A stretch of DNA of 38,866 nucleotides, taken from NCBI RefSeq assembly GCF_000938255.1, contig NZ_JYMR01000015.1, positions 1 to 38,866 on the forward strand. Reading direction: 5' to 3'. Each line of letters starts with the position of its first letter. Position 1 is the stretch's first letter. Shown in pieces: positions 1 to 8,682 of this stretch. The notes under the pieces are model-generated. The model was given only the letters and a program-made list of their open reading frames with translations, was not told where the DNA came from and searched no databases. Source of the stretch: Bradyrhizobium sp. LTSP849. Lineage in GTDB: Bacteria > Pseudomonadota > Alphaproteobacteria > Rhizobiales > Xanthobacteraceae. A program made the translations under genes and the position numbers.

Positions 1-40
1 GTAAGCATCCGGCGAAGACCGCGCGCGGGTCATTTTCGGC

Positions 41-1669
41 TCAGGCGGCTTGATCAACGTTCCGGATGGCAGAGCGCCAATTCCATGGCAGCAGTTCGTC
101 GAGCCTTTGGACGGGATGCTCGGCGATGCGCGCCAGAACGTCGGCGAGCCAGGCTTGCGGATCGACGTCGTTCATCTTGGCGGTGACGATCAGGCTGTAC
201 ATCACCGCCGCCCGCTCGCCGCCGCGATCCGAGCCGCAGAACAACCACGACTTCCGACCTAAAGCGATGCCGCGCACGCCACGCTCCGCCGCATTGTTGG
301 ACAGGCAGATGCGGCCGTCATCGAGGAAGCGGGTAAATGCGCTCCAGCGCTTGAGCATGTAGTCCATGGCCTTGGCGACATCGTTGCTGCGCGAGAGCTT
401 GGCGCGTTGTGTGCGCATCCAGGCTTCCAGATCGGCCACGAGCGGCGCGCTGAGTTCCCGGCGAACTGCCTGGCGCCTTTCGGCGCTCTGACCGTTGATG
501 GTCCGCTCGATCTCGAACAGGGCGTCGATCCGGCGGACTGTTTCCAGCGCCAGCGGCGAGATCACTGCCGGCCTCTTGCCCTGAGCCTTGCGACGCGCAT
601 TCTCGGCCAGATCAGCCATCACGAAGAACGGCCGCCGGGCATGGACCCAGCACGCGGCTTCCAGGATCGGACCTGCGTTGCGGCCCGGTTCGTAAAGCCT
701 GCCATAGCCGCCATAGGCATCGGCCTGGAAGATTCCGCTGTAGTTGGCCAAGTGAGCCTGGGGATGCTCGCCGGCCCGATCGCGCGAGTAATAGAACACC
801 GCGCCCGGCGGGGCCTGCCCTCCAAAAGGCTTGTCGTCGCGCACATAGACCCAGATCCGGCCGGTGTCGGTCTTGCCTTTGGCCAGGACCGGAACCGTGG
901 TGTCGTCCCCGTGCAATCGCTCGGCGCTCAGTACGTAGGCCTCGAGGCGCTTGAACAAAGGTGCCAGCGCCGCGGTGCAGCCGCCGACCTGGTCGGCCAG
1001 GGTCGACAGACTGATCGGCACGCCCTCCTTGGCATAGCGCTCCGCTTGCCGGTTCAGCGGCTGATGTTGACCAAACTTCTCGAACAGCACCATCGCCAGC
1101 AGGCTTGGCCCCGCCCAGCCGCGGGCAAGCACATGGAACGGCGCCGGAGCCTGGCTGATCTTCTCGCAATCACGGCAAGTAAACTTCTCGCGGACGTGCT
1201 GGATCACTTTCCAGGATTTCGGGATCACCTCCAGCGTCTCGGTGATGTCCTCGCCGAGCTTGGACAGCCGCGCGCCGCCACAGCAGGCGCACGCCACAGG
1301 TCCCGGCACGATCACCCGCTCGCGAGGTAGATGCTCCGGGAACGGCTGGCGTGACGGCCGCTTGCGCGTGAACGACGCCACCTTCGTGGTTTTGGCCGCG
1401 GCCATTTCGGCGGCGAGTTCGTCCTCCGTCGCCGAACTCTCCAGCTCCTCCAGCGTCAGTTCAAGCTGATCCAATAGCCGCGCGGTACGCTCCGAGCGCG
1501 GACCATGGCGGTCGCGGTTGAGTTTCTCGATCTGCAGCTTCAGATGGGCGATCAACGCCTGGTCGTCGGACTGCCGGGCACGGGCGGCCGCAGCCTCCGC
1601 CCGAGCAACGATCAATGCCGCTTGCAGCGTTTCGATGTCGTCTGGCAGCGATTCAAGGCCGTCACCCAT
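41..1669 (-). CDS. tnpC: IS66 transposase TnpC (DDE)
   Basis: A 542-residue IS66 transposase that catalyses DNA cleavage and strand transfer. The N-terminal ~90 residues are a leucine-rich helical region. Next comes a zinc-binding segment with a CACC pair near residue 127 and a CRDC pair near 163. The catalytic DDE domain shows an Asp in LHGDDTTVPV, an Asp in QADAYGGY and a Glu in SNNAAERGVR. A C-terminal IS66-type tail (LLPWNWR) is present. Length and motifs match complete members, with no internal stop. It is the last gene of the tnpA-tnpB-tnpC set, 70 bp after tnpB. ATG 1669 is the natural start. Confidence 0.96.
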   Translation of the reverse strand: MGDGLESLPDDIETLQAALIVARAEAAAARARQSDDQALIAHLKLQIEKLNRDRHGPRSERTARLLDQLELTLEELESSATEDELAAEMAAAKTTKVASFTRKRPSRQPFPEHLPRERVIVPGPVACACCGGARLSKLGEDITETLEVIPKSWKVIQHVREKFTCRDCEKISQAPAPFHVLARGWAGPSLLAMVLFEKFGQHQPLNRQAERYAKEGVPISLSTLADQVGGCTAALAPLFKRLEAYVLSAERLHGDDTTVPVLAKGKTDTGRIWVYVRDDKPFGGQAPPGAVFYYSRDRAGEHPQAHLANYSGIFQADAYGGYGRLYEPGRNAGPILEAACWVHARRPFFVMADLAENARRKAQGKRPAVISPLALETVRRIDALFEIERTINGQSAERRQAVRRELSAPLVADLEAWMRTQRAKLSRSNDVAKAMDYMLKRWSAFTRFLDDGRICLSNNAAERGVRGIALGRKSWLFCGSDRGGERAAVMYSLIVTAKMNDVDPQAWLADVLARIAEHPVQRLDELLPWNWRSAIRNVDQAA

Positions 1670-1739
1670 GGCCCCGATGGAATCACAAAAGAGGCGATTT
1701 GAGGCGTCTTTTCTTCCGCACCTCAGAACTTTTTTGAGC

Positions 1740-2087
1740 CTATCCTGCGCTCTGTGGCCGCCACGTGTGCTGCGGATTGCGCCAGTCGATCGCCTCCAGC
1801 AGATAACTCATCTGCGCCGCGCTCAGCCCCACCACACCGCCCACCGTCGCCGGCCAGACAAAACGGCCACGGTCCAACCGCTTCGCGTAGAGCGACAATC
1901 CAATTCCATCGTGCCACAAGGCCTTGATCAGCGAACCGCCGCGTCCGCGGAACACGAAGACATCTCCGGCGAACGGATCGCGACCAAGGCTTTCCTGCAC
2001 CAATAATGACAAACCCTGCATGCCCTTGCGCATGTCAGTGTAGCCGGTCGCAATCCAGATGCGTGCGCTCGAAGAGACTGGGATCAT
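1740..2087 (-). CDS. tnpB: IS66 accessory protein TnpB
   Basis: A 115-residue protein of the IS66 Orf2 family. It shows the diagnostic stretches ATGYTDMRKGMQGLS (residues ~12-26), FVFRGRGG and LIKALWHDGIGLSLYAKRL. The family is required with TnpA and TnpC for IS66 transposition, but its biochemical role is not settled. Its ATG overlaps the stop of tnpA by four bases (2084-2087), so translation is probably coupled. Length is normal for the family. Confidence 0.96.
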   Translation of the reverse strand: MIPVSSSARIWIATGYTDMRKGMQGLSLLVQESLGRDPFAGDVFVFRGRGGSLIKALWHDGIGLSLYAKRLDRGRFVWPATVGGVVGLSAAQMSYLLEAIDWRNPQHTWRPQSAG

Positions 2088-2479
2088 CGACGCTCCAGAA
2101 CCTGCAGCACCCGCGCCAGGGCGGCCGCATCGACGCCCGCATCGACAATCACCCGACGATCCCGGCCAACGACGATCACCATCTGCCCGCTCGTCGCTGT
2201 GGCAGCAACCGCCGGCTCGACCTCAGCGGCAAGGACGACCCGCGCAAAGCCGGATTGCTCGCTTTGAGGGCTGATCGGCTCGGGACCGAACGAGCGCCGC
2301 CATGTCATCAGCAACGAACGTGATATGCCATGGCGTCTTGCTGTCGACGATATCGCGCGCGGCGCTTGAAAGCTTTCGGTCACGATCCGCAGCTTTTCGT
2401 CATCCGACCAGCGTCGCCGGCGACCAGTCTCGACCACCTCAAGCCGTTCAAGCTGAGTACTGCGCTTATGGCTGTCCAT
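2084..2479 (-). CDS. tnpA: IS66 TnpA, HTH protein
   Basis: A 131-residue IS66 Orf1 protein. A helix-turn-helix of the IS3/IS911 TnpA type covers residues ~20-60 (RRRRWSDDEKLRIVTES, then ARRHGISRSLLMTWRR). The C-terminal part is a variable region ending in VLQVLERR. It is the first gene of the element and begins 12 bp inside the right end, so its promoter must lie in or beyond the terminal repeat. It overlaps tnpB by four bases. Confidence 0.94.
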   Translation of the reverse strand: MDSHKRSTQLERLEVVETGRRRRWSDDEKLRIVTESFQAPRAISSTARRHGISRSLLMTWRRSFGPEPISPQSEQSGFARVVLAAEVEPAVAATATSGQMVIVVGRDRRVIVDAGVDAAALARVLQVLERR

Positions 2480-2487
2480 AAGGACTG

Positions 2488-2767
2488 TTACGCACCAATT
2501 GGACTAATCCAACACGGCGGCCCTCGCCGGAGGGAGACGTTGCGGATGGCCTTGGCCGACCGATCGAAAGCGAGCGAGATCTCCTCGGGGCGCCTGCCGC
2601 TGACAACCAGATCGCGAGGTCAAGATGCGGAGCGAAATGCCTAGCGACCTGGCCTTGCGGTGAACCTCGCCAGTCGAACGTCCCAACTCAATCGCAATCT
2701 GCGTTGCTCGCCGCCGTTGTGCGAGCTTCCTCAATCTTGCAATCTCTTCATCAGTCCAACGGCGCAT
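2488..2767 (-). pseudogene. Myb/SANT-like HTH gene remnant cut by IS66
   Basis: From ATG 2767 the minus strand reads MRRWTDEEIARLRKLAQ and an HTH-like LGRSTGEVHRKARSLGI, a pattern of rhizobial Myb/SANT-like small DNA-binding proteins. After the segment SLRIL the frame becomes Arg-rich and unstructured up to a stop at 2504. Shifting by one base near 2620 instead gives a second similar unit (RRPEEISLAFDRSAKAIRN) that runs to the IS66 end and stops on its TAA at 2490-2488. I infer a two-unit protein that has lost frame and had its 3' end removed by IS66. An intact 88-residue gene in the first frame is the alternative. Confidence 0.45.
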
Positions 2768-2902
2768 CGCTGGTTGAAGCGCGAATCGAGCGAGAAGTTT
2801 CAATGGTTCCGTGCATCGTTAATCAGCACGAAGTTCATCCCTTCAGGGGCGGCGCTGCAGCGGGCTTCCACCCCCTGAGGTCACCAACGCCTGGCCCGAG
2901 CG

Positions 2903-3139
2903 CTATCTTGTTGATCCGTCCGATAGACTCTGCGTCTTCGGCGGCGATGCGAGTTTCGGCGCGGTCTTAGCCTTCTGCGTCGTGGCCGCCGGCTCTTGCT
3001 TCTGCGTCGTAGAGAACGTCCGATCGAAGCATTCCCGCATAGCTTCGTCAGATGTCGCGAGCATGCAGTTTTCGCCTGCTCGTGCGCAGGTGGATGAAAA
3101 CGCGAAGCAGATGGCGGCGGAGATCAATAAGGTACGCAT
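2903..3139 (-). CDS. small secreted hypothetical protein
   Basis: A 78-residue protein with a clear Sec signal peptide (MRTLLISAAICFAFSSTC, then ARAG near residue 22). The short mature part has two cysteines (ENCMLATS, MRECFDRT) and then a Lys/Pro/Thr-rich tail. A Shine-Dalgarno AAAGGA lies about eight bases before ATG 3139. I do not recognise the family. Signal peptide and RBS make it likely to be real; it is probably periplasmic. Confidence 0.6.
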   Translation of the reverse strand: MRTLLISAAICFAFSSTCARAGENCMLATSDEAMRECFDRTFSTTQKQEPAATTQKAKTAPKLASPPKTQSLSDGSTR

Positions 3140-3234
3140 CGATGAAATCCTTTGTGCACTGCAAAGGATTTCATTTTAGCACCTGGGTGCGCTATCCGTC
3201 GAATCAGTTTTCTGACGGGGAATGGTCTTACCGG

Positions 3235-3390
3235 CTAGAAGAAACTCAGCACGAAATGCCAGGCGACCCTGAGATTAGAAAAGACATATCGGTCGACGAA
3301 CAGGCCGAATGACGGCCAATGAATAATTGCTGCGCCGAACAGGAGGACGGCGGTCGACCCCACCAACATCTCTTTGATGTCGCGGTTCAT
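3235..3390 (-). CDS. small membrane protein, unknown
   Basis: From ATG 3390 this encodes about 51 residues: a short charged start (MNRDIKEMLVG), one hydrophobic helix (STAVLLFGAAIIHWPSFGLFV) and an aromatic tail. Longer starts at ATG 3423 or TTG 3459 add a Pro/Thr-rich leader that overlaps the upstream gene. None of the starts has a good ribosome site. It follows the BTLCP gene on the same strand and may be co-transcribed with it. Function unknown. Confidence 0.4.
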   Translation of the reverse strand: MNRDIKEMLVGSTAVLLFGAAIIHWPSFGLFVDRYVFSNLRVAWHFVLSFF

Positions 3391-3425
3391 TCTGTCAGAT
3401 GATGTATAATTTGATGTTGCCATAT

Positions 3426-3962
3426 CTAGGGTAGGGGTAGGGGTAGGGATGTGCGCCAAATGTTCGGATTGTCGGGCGAGGCTACCCTGAGCAACTGGTA
3501 CTGTCTAACTGCTTCGTCGAGGGGCAGCAGGTATTCGTAGAGATTGTCCAAGGCCAAGGCGCCTCCTTCGTAAAGGACAATCAGGATGAGGTGGTGCTCA
3601 CCACTCTTTCGATTGAGCACCTCAGCAAGAAGTAGCTGCGAGGATTTGCCGCCTAACGATAAAAGCAGGTGTCGCTTCGAGACTGCATAGTCGCCGCAGT
3701 CCCCCTCATGAGGATAGAGTTCCCATGTATTCCGCGTTCGTTCGCTCGGCGCAATTTGGGCGTTCACGGCCGTGTTTACGAGTTGGATCTTGCGCAGTTC
3801 TAGGCCCGTGCCGCTGGGAGGTTGCGATTTGCAATCTGTGGGGTATTTGACGCAGAAGGCCGTGTATTGAAACGGCGGCAGAGTGAACTCTGCGTGCACC
3901 CGGGGGATGCAGGGCTGCACAAAGAATATCGGCAGAATTGCTCGTAAGATAAGCTTTCGCAT
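3426..3962 (-). CDS. BTLCP-type transglutaminase-like cysteine proteinase
   Basis: A 178-residue exported protein of the bacterial transglutaminase-like cysteine proteinase family (peptidase C93). It has an N-terminal signal sequence (MRKLILRAILPIFFVQPC). The catalytic triad positions are recognisable: Cys in GDCGDYAVSKR, His in GEHHLILIV and Asp in ALDNLYEYLLPLD. The FCVKYPTDC stretch near the mature N-terminus also fits the family. Such proteins are often found with secreted or surface proteins in rhizobia, but substrates are mostly unknown. ATG 3989 is an alternative start; ATG 3962 gives the cleaner signal peptide. Confidence 0.8.
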   Translation of the reverse strand: MRKLILRAILPIFFVQPCIPRVHAEFTLPPFQYTAFCVKYPTDCKSQPPSGTGLELRKIQLVNTAVNAQIAPSERTRNTWELYPHEGDCGDYAVSKRHLLLSLGGKSSQLLLAEVLNRKSGEHHLILIVLYEGGALALDNLYEYLLPLDEAVRQYQLLRVASPDNPNIWRTSLPLPLP

Positions 3963-4182
3963 GCCATTTGCTCGCATTGAAGCAAGCAATGAAACTTAAG
4001 ACTTGATTGAGTCGAACGTTTGGCTGCAGCGCTGTCTCCAAATTCTCATTAGTCAAGCTTTGGAAAGCCACTACCTTCAGGTGATGGTTCACTTCTTTAA
4101 GGGTCTCTGTTGGTGGCCCAGGGGGACCGGACACCGTGACTGTCCATGGTCGCGGTAACCTTGGGAGAGCGGGGGGAGCGGA

Positions 4183-4894
4183 GACTTCCCATATCCGACG
4201 TTCCCGTTCACGACTATTGCCCGCATTCGGGCCGCGTCTGATTTGGCCCCTAATGTGAATGCAACGGTTACTGACGTTGCATCCTCCGACAATCCCTATG
4301 GTCAAAGCACGGCACCCCAGATTACGGCGACGAGCACTTGGAGTCTAGACCAGACGGCGCTTACAATGACGTCTGGTGTCAACGTCCAAAACGGATCTAT
4401 CCGGATCAATTTCAAACCGATCACGAACGCGTCTCTCTCAATCTAGCGACGTTTAAATTTCGGCTTTTTTCGAGAACAGATCCCGCGTCGCCGGGGTCGA
4501 ACTACCATCAATTCGGGCTGCCTAGTTTGATCAAGGGCCAGTGCACCGGCAATGGTGCTGCTTCCGGCCGTCGGCAAGCGGTCGCGTTTGACACTGCGGC
4601 CTTGAACGCCACTCTTGGCGGCATAGGCGCTGATCTAACTTCAATTCGGCAGATTCAAGTTAGTCTCGGACGCGGCGCGCTAGCCATCTGGTAACTGCGC
4701 TCGATCAAACTCGGGCGGCCAAGGGCGTACTTGTTATCGCATTCCACACCGAGATGCACGCTCTGTCCGGTAACTACGTGTCGGCCCTCAACAGCGTCAT
4801 CGACTACGTGAACAATCAATTCCCGAGCACGATGGAGTTCACGACGATCCGTAGGCTTCTAGCGCCGTACAACGGCGACACGTTGGTGGGTTGA
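4183..4894 (+). pseudogene. decayed paralogue of the NodB-like exported protein
   Basis: Three pieces in the same order match the protein at 7285-8682. Bases 4183-4440 encode DFPYPTFPFTTIARI through NGSIRINFKP. Bases 4441-4690, one frame over, encode FKFRLFSRTDPASPGSNYH through GIGADLTSIRQI. Bases 4691-4894 encode TRAAKGVLVIAFH through LLAPYNGDTLVG and a stop. A one-base frameshift lies near 4440. A large internal deletion near 4690 removes the region that corresponds to residues ~220-400 of the intact copy, including the FRADDG motif. The 5' end with the signal peptide is also missing. This is clear gene decay. Confidence 0.8.
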
Positions 4895-4942
4895 TAGGTG
4901 GCCGGTCACAGGCAATACTCCCCTCAGATAGGAGAGATGATC

Positions 4943-5090
4943 ATGCTGGAAAAGATGCCACGCATCACGTTCTGACGCTGATCGCGATATTTGCCGGATT
5001 AAGCGAGGTGTCCGGGGCTGCGGTAACCCCTCTATTGTTGCCAGAAAACCGGCGTATTTTTATCTGGCTTTTGATGCTGTTCCCGCCGGC
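4943..5090 (+). pseudogene. remnant of a small membrane protein
   Basis: GGAG at 4931-4934 precedes ATG 4943, which starts MLEKMPRITF and then meets TGA. One base over, the frame continues as LTLIAIFAGLSEVSGAAV and later ENRRIFIWLLMLFP. This resembles a small inner-membrane protein of Bradyrhizobium whose two hydrophobic parts are joined by a PPEN-like loop. It appears frameshifted near 4970 and loses similarity after 5090. The family recognition is from memory and not certain. Confidence 0.35.
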
Positions 5091-5159
5091 TTCGCACCAT
5101 TGGCCTTCGTCTCGCGTCTGCTTTAGAGCTTCCATCGCCTTGAGAACATAACACTCCCG

Positions 5160-6249
5160 TCAAGTGACGGCAGGCTCGTTCGAACTCGGCTGAGCGACAT
5201 TGGGTTCGACGGCACGGCGGAGGGCTCGGGACAGTAGTCTGCGAAGCGGCTCGTCAAAGTACTTCAGCACGAGATAGCTGATTGGCGGCACAATGAGGGC
5301 AGCCGCGATTATCGTGGTTCGCCCCGGCAATAGCGAAAGGTGTTCGTACCAAAGCAGGAAGGGCATGTGCAGGACATAAATCGGATAGGAAAGTGCACCA
5401 CTGAGCGTGGCAACGCCGACCAACCAACCCTCCGGTCTGCTCTGCGATCCTGCGGCTATGATGAGCGGGAAAATGATGGTAACGCATGCGAGCTCAAAAA
5501 CGATATTGCCTGTGCCGTTATTGAAGCTGGGGAGGAAAACGGCAAGGAGTGACGCTGCCAATATAAGCGGGTGCATTTTGATAGTTGGTAGGCGGCCAAC
5601 TTCGTAAAGGCGGTAAAGGGCAACGCCGACGACGAATGAGAAGGACGTGCGCGGTATGCCGCTCCATGCCCATTCATAGTAGACACCGAGAGAGCCGATC
5701 GTTGATGCTGAGATTGTCGCGTAGACCAGCCAGGCAAGGCTGACAGCAATGATCCCCGCGAGCGATGTTAACGTCAACACGCGGGCCAGAGCAGCGTAAA
5801 AGAGATCTATCGCGACCTCGAAGAATAACGACCAGGTCGGTCCGTTAATCGGAAACATCAGATCACGTGAACGACCCGCCGATGTCGACAGGGATCAGGG
5901 TAGGCAGAGCCAACATCGCGCAGATGTCGGCGATCAACACACTGACACCCGTATGCCCGTCGAGCGCCGAAGCGGTGGCCGCTAGGGCTCCAGCTAGGAT
6001 GAGTAACGGATAGAGCCTAATTACCCGAACGGCCAAAAAGCCCAGGAATGAAATCGATCTGTCACGCAGCCGAGCGCCATAGGCGTAAGCGATCACAAAA
6101 CCGCTTAATCCGAAAAAGAAATCAACGGCGAGATATGCGTGGTCAAGGAAGTGGCCGCCTGGAACGAGCCATCGGCGGTGAAACAGGAGCACACCGAAAG
6201 CGGCAAGGCCGCGTAGGCCGTCGAGCGTGAGGAAATGCTCTTTTTTCAT
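5160..6249 (-). pseudogene. acyltransferase-3 family protein, frameshifted
   Basis: Two adjacent reading frames make one acyltransferase-3 (OafA/YrhL-like) membrane protein of about 360 residues. The first, 6249-5863, has the family start (FLTLDGLRGLAAFGVLLFH, with the conserved His) and the RVIRLYPLL segment. It ends at a TGA. The second, 5858-5160, begins MFPINGPTWSLFFEV, the conserved mid-protein motif, and continues through several membrane helices. A one-base indel near 5862-5870 separates them. Intact relatives O-acylate surface sugars. It lies in the accessory patch beside the NodB-like gene, which fits exopolysaccharide modification. A sequencing error is the main alternative to a true lesion. 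Confidence 0.85.
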
Positions 6250-6420
6250 ATACCCAACGAGGGTTTGGAGAAAAAATGGTTTATCGACAAAAATGGCTCA
6301 TCAACCTAGCATGGTACAGCGCCGCAATCGAGGGGAGGCGGTAACCTTGACGGTCGGGCGGCCTTTAGAACTCCCGCGTGCAGGCCTCGATCCGTTAACT
6401 TCCGCGGCTCGTCCACGTCG

Positions 6421-6531
6421 TTAAGGCAGAGAGGAATTCTTCAGTCGCTGTCGTTTGCGGCGAGAGATGACGGCTCTAACAGCGTAGCCGGTAACAAACC
6501 CAATTCCGAAAATTGTTAGAATACTAATCAT
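6421..6531 (-). CDS. 36-residue single-helix membrane protein
   Basis: ATG 6531 is preceded by GAAGG eight bases upstream. The protein starts MISILTIFGIGFVTGYAVR, one membrane helix, and ends with a strongly basic tail (ISRRKRQRLK). This fits short rhizobial membrane proteins with a cytoplasmic Arg/Lys tail. Longer in-frame starts up to 6672 add a segment without family character. Function unknown. Confidence 0.5.
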   Translation of the reverse strand: MISILTIFGIGFVTGYAVRAVISRRKRQRLKNSSLP

Positions 6532-6806
6532 GAACGCGCCTTCGCGGTCCTGAAAGGTTAATCGGATCAACGTCGTTGCAAGGGGCTTCGGGTACCGGTC
6601 CAGTCCCCAGCGACTCCTCAGGGGAATTAGGGCGCTTGCAGCGGTTGTCACGCCTTTAACAGCACAGCTCATTCAGGCGGAAGTTGCGCTGCAGCAAGTC
6701 TACCTCCCAGCACGAACGGCTCGAGTTGGGGACGAAGCAACGCCCACCGCGACAAAAGCATGCGGAGATGTTCTTTGAGAAATGCGAACAAGCGCTTCTA
6801 ATTTGC

Positions 6807-7157
6807 CTAGCCGCATCCGGGTCGACGCCAAACAGCTCCGAAACGGCCGTCTCGACGAGCTGCACGTTCGAACGAGAGCCGATAGTCCTCGGCAACGGGG
6901 TCATGATGGGCCCCAGCATTGACTTCTGCGCTAGCTACGAAGCAATGATAGATAGGCGGCTTGATTTGAAATGTGCGCGCGGATCGTTGGATGAGCACAT
7001 CGTAGTCGCTCGAAATTGACTGCTTATACGCCAGCCAGGCCGCTGACATGTGGGTGGCATCGGCAATTGGGTAACCACCGTTTTGCCGGGTCAACTCGCT
7101 CTGCATGTCAAATCGCAGTTCGGCGGCCAACGTGCCAAGTACGGCATCGTCGGCCAT
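6807..7157 (-). CDS. hypothetical protein, possibly frameshifted
   Basis: ATG 7157 has a strong ribosome site, GGAAGGAAG, about five bases upstream, so this start is used. The 116-residue product begins MADDAVLGTLAAELRFDMQ and becomes Arg-rich near its end (RAARRDGRFGAVWRR). Another minus-strand frame, 6919-6656, overlaps it and carries a more natural continuation (VETAVSELFGVDPDAARQI) and four later cysteines. The original gene may therefore have reached 6656 before a frameshift. I recognise no family. It is divergent from the NodB-like gene across a 127-bp gap. Confidence 0.45.
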   Translation of the reverse strand: MADDAVLGTLAAELRFDMQSELTRQNGGYPIADATHMSAAWLAYKQSISSDYDVLIQRSARTFQIKPPIYHCFVASAEVNAGAHHDPVAEDYRLSFERAARRDGRFGAVWRRPGCG

Positions 7158-7284
7158 TTCGGACTTCCTTCCGTCGCTAATGTCTCGGTGGCGAGTTGCT
7201 CACGTCGGGGCAGTTAATTATGGAGCGCGGTCTGCTTGTCGTCCACTCCTTCAGGGGGAGTGGAAACGTGCTATACCTGATTTC

Positions 7285-8682
7285 ATGCCCACACGTCGAC
7301 AAGTGCTGGGGACAGGCATGCTTAGCTTGGGCCTCACTTTACCGCTCGCTCTACCTTCGGCCTCTGTCGTTAGGGCGCAGGGGAGCATTGAGGGAACGAA
7401 AATTGACTTCCCGTATCCGACGTTCCCCTACACGACGATCGCGCGGATGCAATCGACGGCGGACTTGACATCTTGCCCGATCGGAACGCCTGCGGATGTC
7501 GTGGAGCCCGACAGCCCGTATGGCTCAACCGCTCTACAGGTCACTTTCAACGGAGGGACATCCACCATAAATCCTAAGCTGGTCTTAGCGTCACCGGTTA
7601 ACGTAACTGGCGGGAGCATCCGGTTTACGTTTAAGCCGAAGTTCAACATCTTTGGTGGCTTTTCGCCGACAAGTTTCGAGATACGTCTATACTCGGCGGG
7701 CACTCCCGCAGCGCCTTCGGCAGATTATCACATTGGGGGTGGTGCAACTTGGTTCAAAAACTTGCTAACGAGTCCATCGTCAACAGAGGCGGGACGTTTC
7801 CAAAGCGTGGCCATTTCCTCTAGCGCGTTTACTGCTGTCGGCGCTGGAGCCGACCTTACGCAGATCAAGGGCGCTCGCATTTTTGCGCGTGGAAGCAGCG
7901 GCGCGATCATGGATTTCGGCAATATCGATTTTGTACCTAATCCGCGCTCCAAGGCTTTGATGGTATTCCGTGCTGATGACGGAGGCGATCTTACCTACAG
8001 GGTGCTGTTTCCAAAACTCCAAGCAGTCAATCGACCTGGGGTCTTAGCCATCGGGGATGCCTTGCACACTATCAATGGCGGGTTTCACGTCACCACCGCG
8101 CAAGTGCAGGCAATGCTCAACGCGGGTTGGCAGTTCATGTCGCAGAGCCTGACGACCGAGGACAAGACCAAGTTCGATAATTTTACCGAGGCTCAGAAAG
8201 ATGCGGAGTTTCAGGGCGTGCGAGCCTTGGCTGCCACCTTCGGGCATCGTCGAGACAGTAACGACATGACTTATTTTTCGAGCGTTGGTCCCAACCATAT
8301 GATTGCGTGGCCGAGTTTTAGCCGAAACGGCCGAACCATAATGGCGTTTAAAAACTGGAACGCTGGTCAAAATCCTCCGGCCTCATATGATGAGGTTTTC
8401 CCATTTGGAGACCCCAAGCAAATTATCGCCTTCAATCTGAATTCGGAACGTGGCGGCGCGAACACGCTGAGCCAACTGCAAATTCTGATGGACCGTGTTC
8501 GAGCAGCGAAGGGAGTTCTAATTATTGCCTTCCACCCGAATGGCGACCTGACGAATTCCAATATTGTGGCTGCCGTCGATGGTGCAATTACCGAGGCAAT
8601 GGTGACAAATCCGGGCTCATGGGAGATCAACACATTGCGCGGGGCACTCGCGCCTTACTGTAGCGATCCGTTGACGGGTTAG
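7285..8682 (+). CDS. Tat-exported NodB/polysaccharide-deacetylase-like protein
   Basis: A 465-residue protein from ATG 7285. The N-terminus is a twin-arginine signal (MPTRRQVLGTGMLSLGL, then a VVRAQ cleavage region near residue 32). Residues ~35-215 are beta-rich and resemble a carbohydrate-binding jelly-roll. A NodB-like region starts with KALMVFRADDG (FRADDG at residues 228-233, equivalent to the FTFDDG metal/catalytic motif). It continues with VTTAQVQAMLNAGWQFMSQS. The usual GSHTxxH zinc-binding histidines are replaced by MSQSLT (285-290), so classic zinc-dependent deacetylation is doubtful. FHPNGD lies near the C-terminus. Likely role is binding or modifying an extracellular glycan. Codon use is less GC-rich than in the core genes. 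Confidence 0.72.
   Translation: MPTRRQVLGTGMLSLGLTLPLALPSASVVRAQGSIEGTKIDFPYPTFPYTTIARMQSTADLTSCPIGTPADVVEPDSPYGSTALQVTFNGGTSTINPKLVLASPVNVTGGSIRFTFKPKFNIFGGFSPTSFEIRLYSAGTPAAPSADYHIGGGATWFKNLLTSPSSTEAGRFQSVAISSSAFTAVGAGADLTQIKGARIFARGSSGAIMDFGNIDFVPNPRSKALMVFRADDGGDLTYRVLFPKLQAVNRPGVLAIGDALHTINGGFHVTTAQVQAMLNAGWQFMSQSLTTEDKTKFDNFTEAQKDAEFQGVRALAATFGHRRDSNDMTYFSSVGPNHMIAWPSFSRNGRTIMAFKNWNAGQNPPASYDEVFPFGDPKQIIAFNLNSERGGANTLSQLQILMDRVRAAKGVLIIAFHPNGDLTNSNIVAAVDGAITEAMVTNPGSWEINTLRGALAPYCSDPLTG

Larger units (their letters stand above)
1..2491 (-). mobile_element. IS66-family insertion sequence
   Basis: The sequence begins with GTAAG and the other boundary at 2488-2491 reads TTAC, so both ends carry the GTAA terminus typical of IS66 ends. 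The termini agree only weakly beyond the first bases. Inside lie the three expected genes in the order tnpA-tnpB-tnpC, all on the minus strand. The IS66 family usually makes an 8-bp target duplication; the left flank is outside the window, so it cannot be tested. The element appears complete and its three genes are intact. Confidence 0.85.

Noticed and set aside
407..1330. 307-residue plus-strand frame inside IS66
   Set aside because: It is antisense to the clear tnpC coding sequence and has no family motif or ribosome site.
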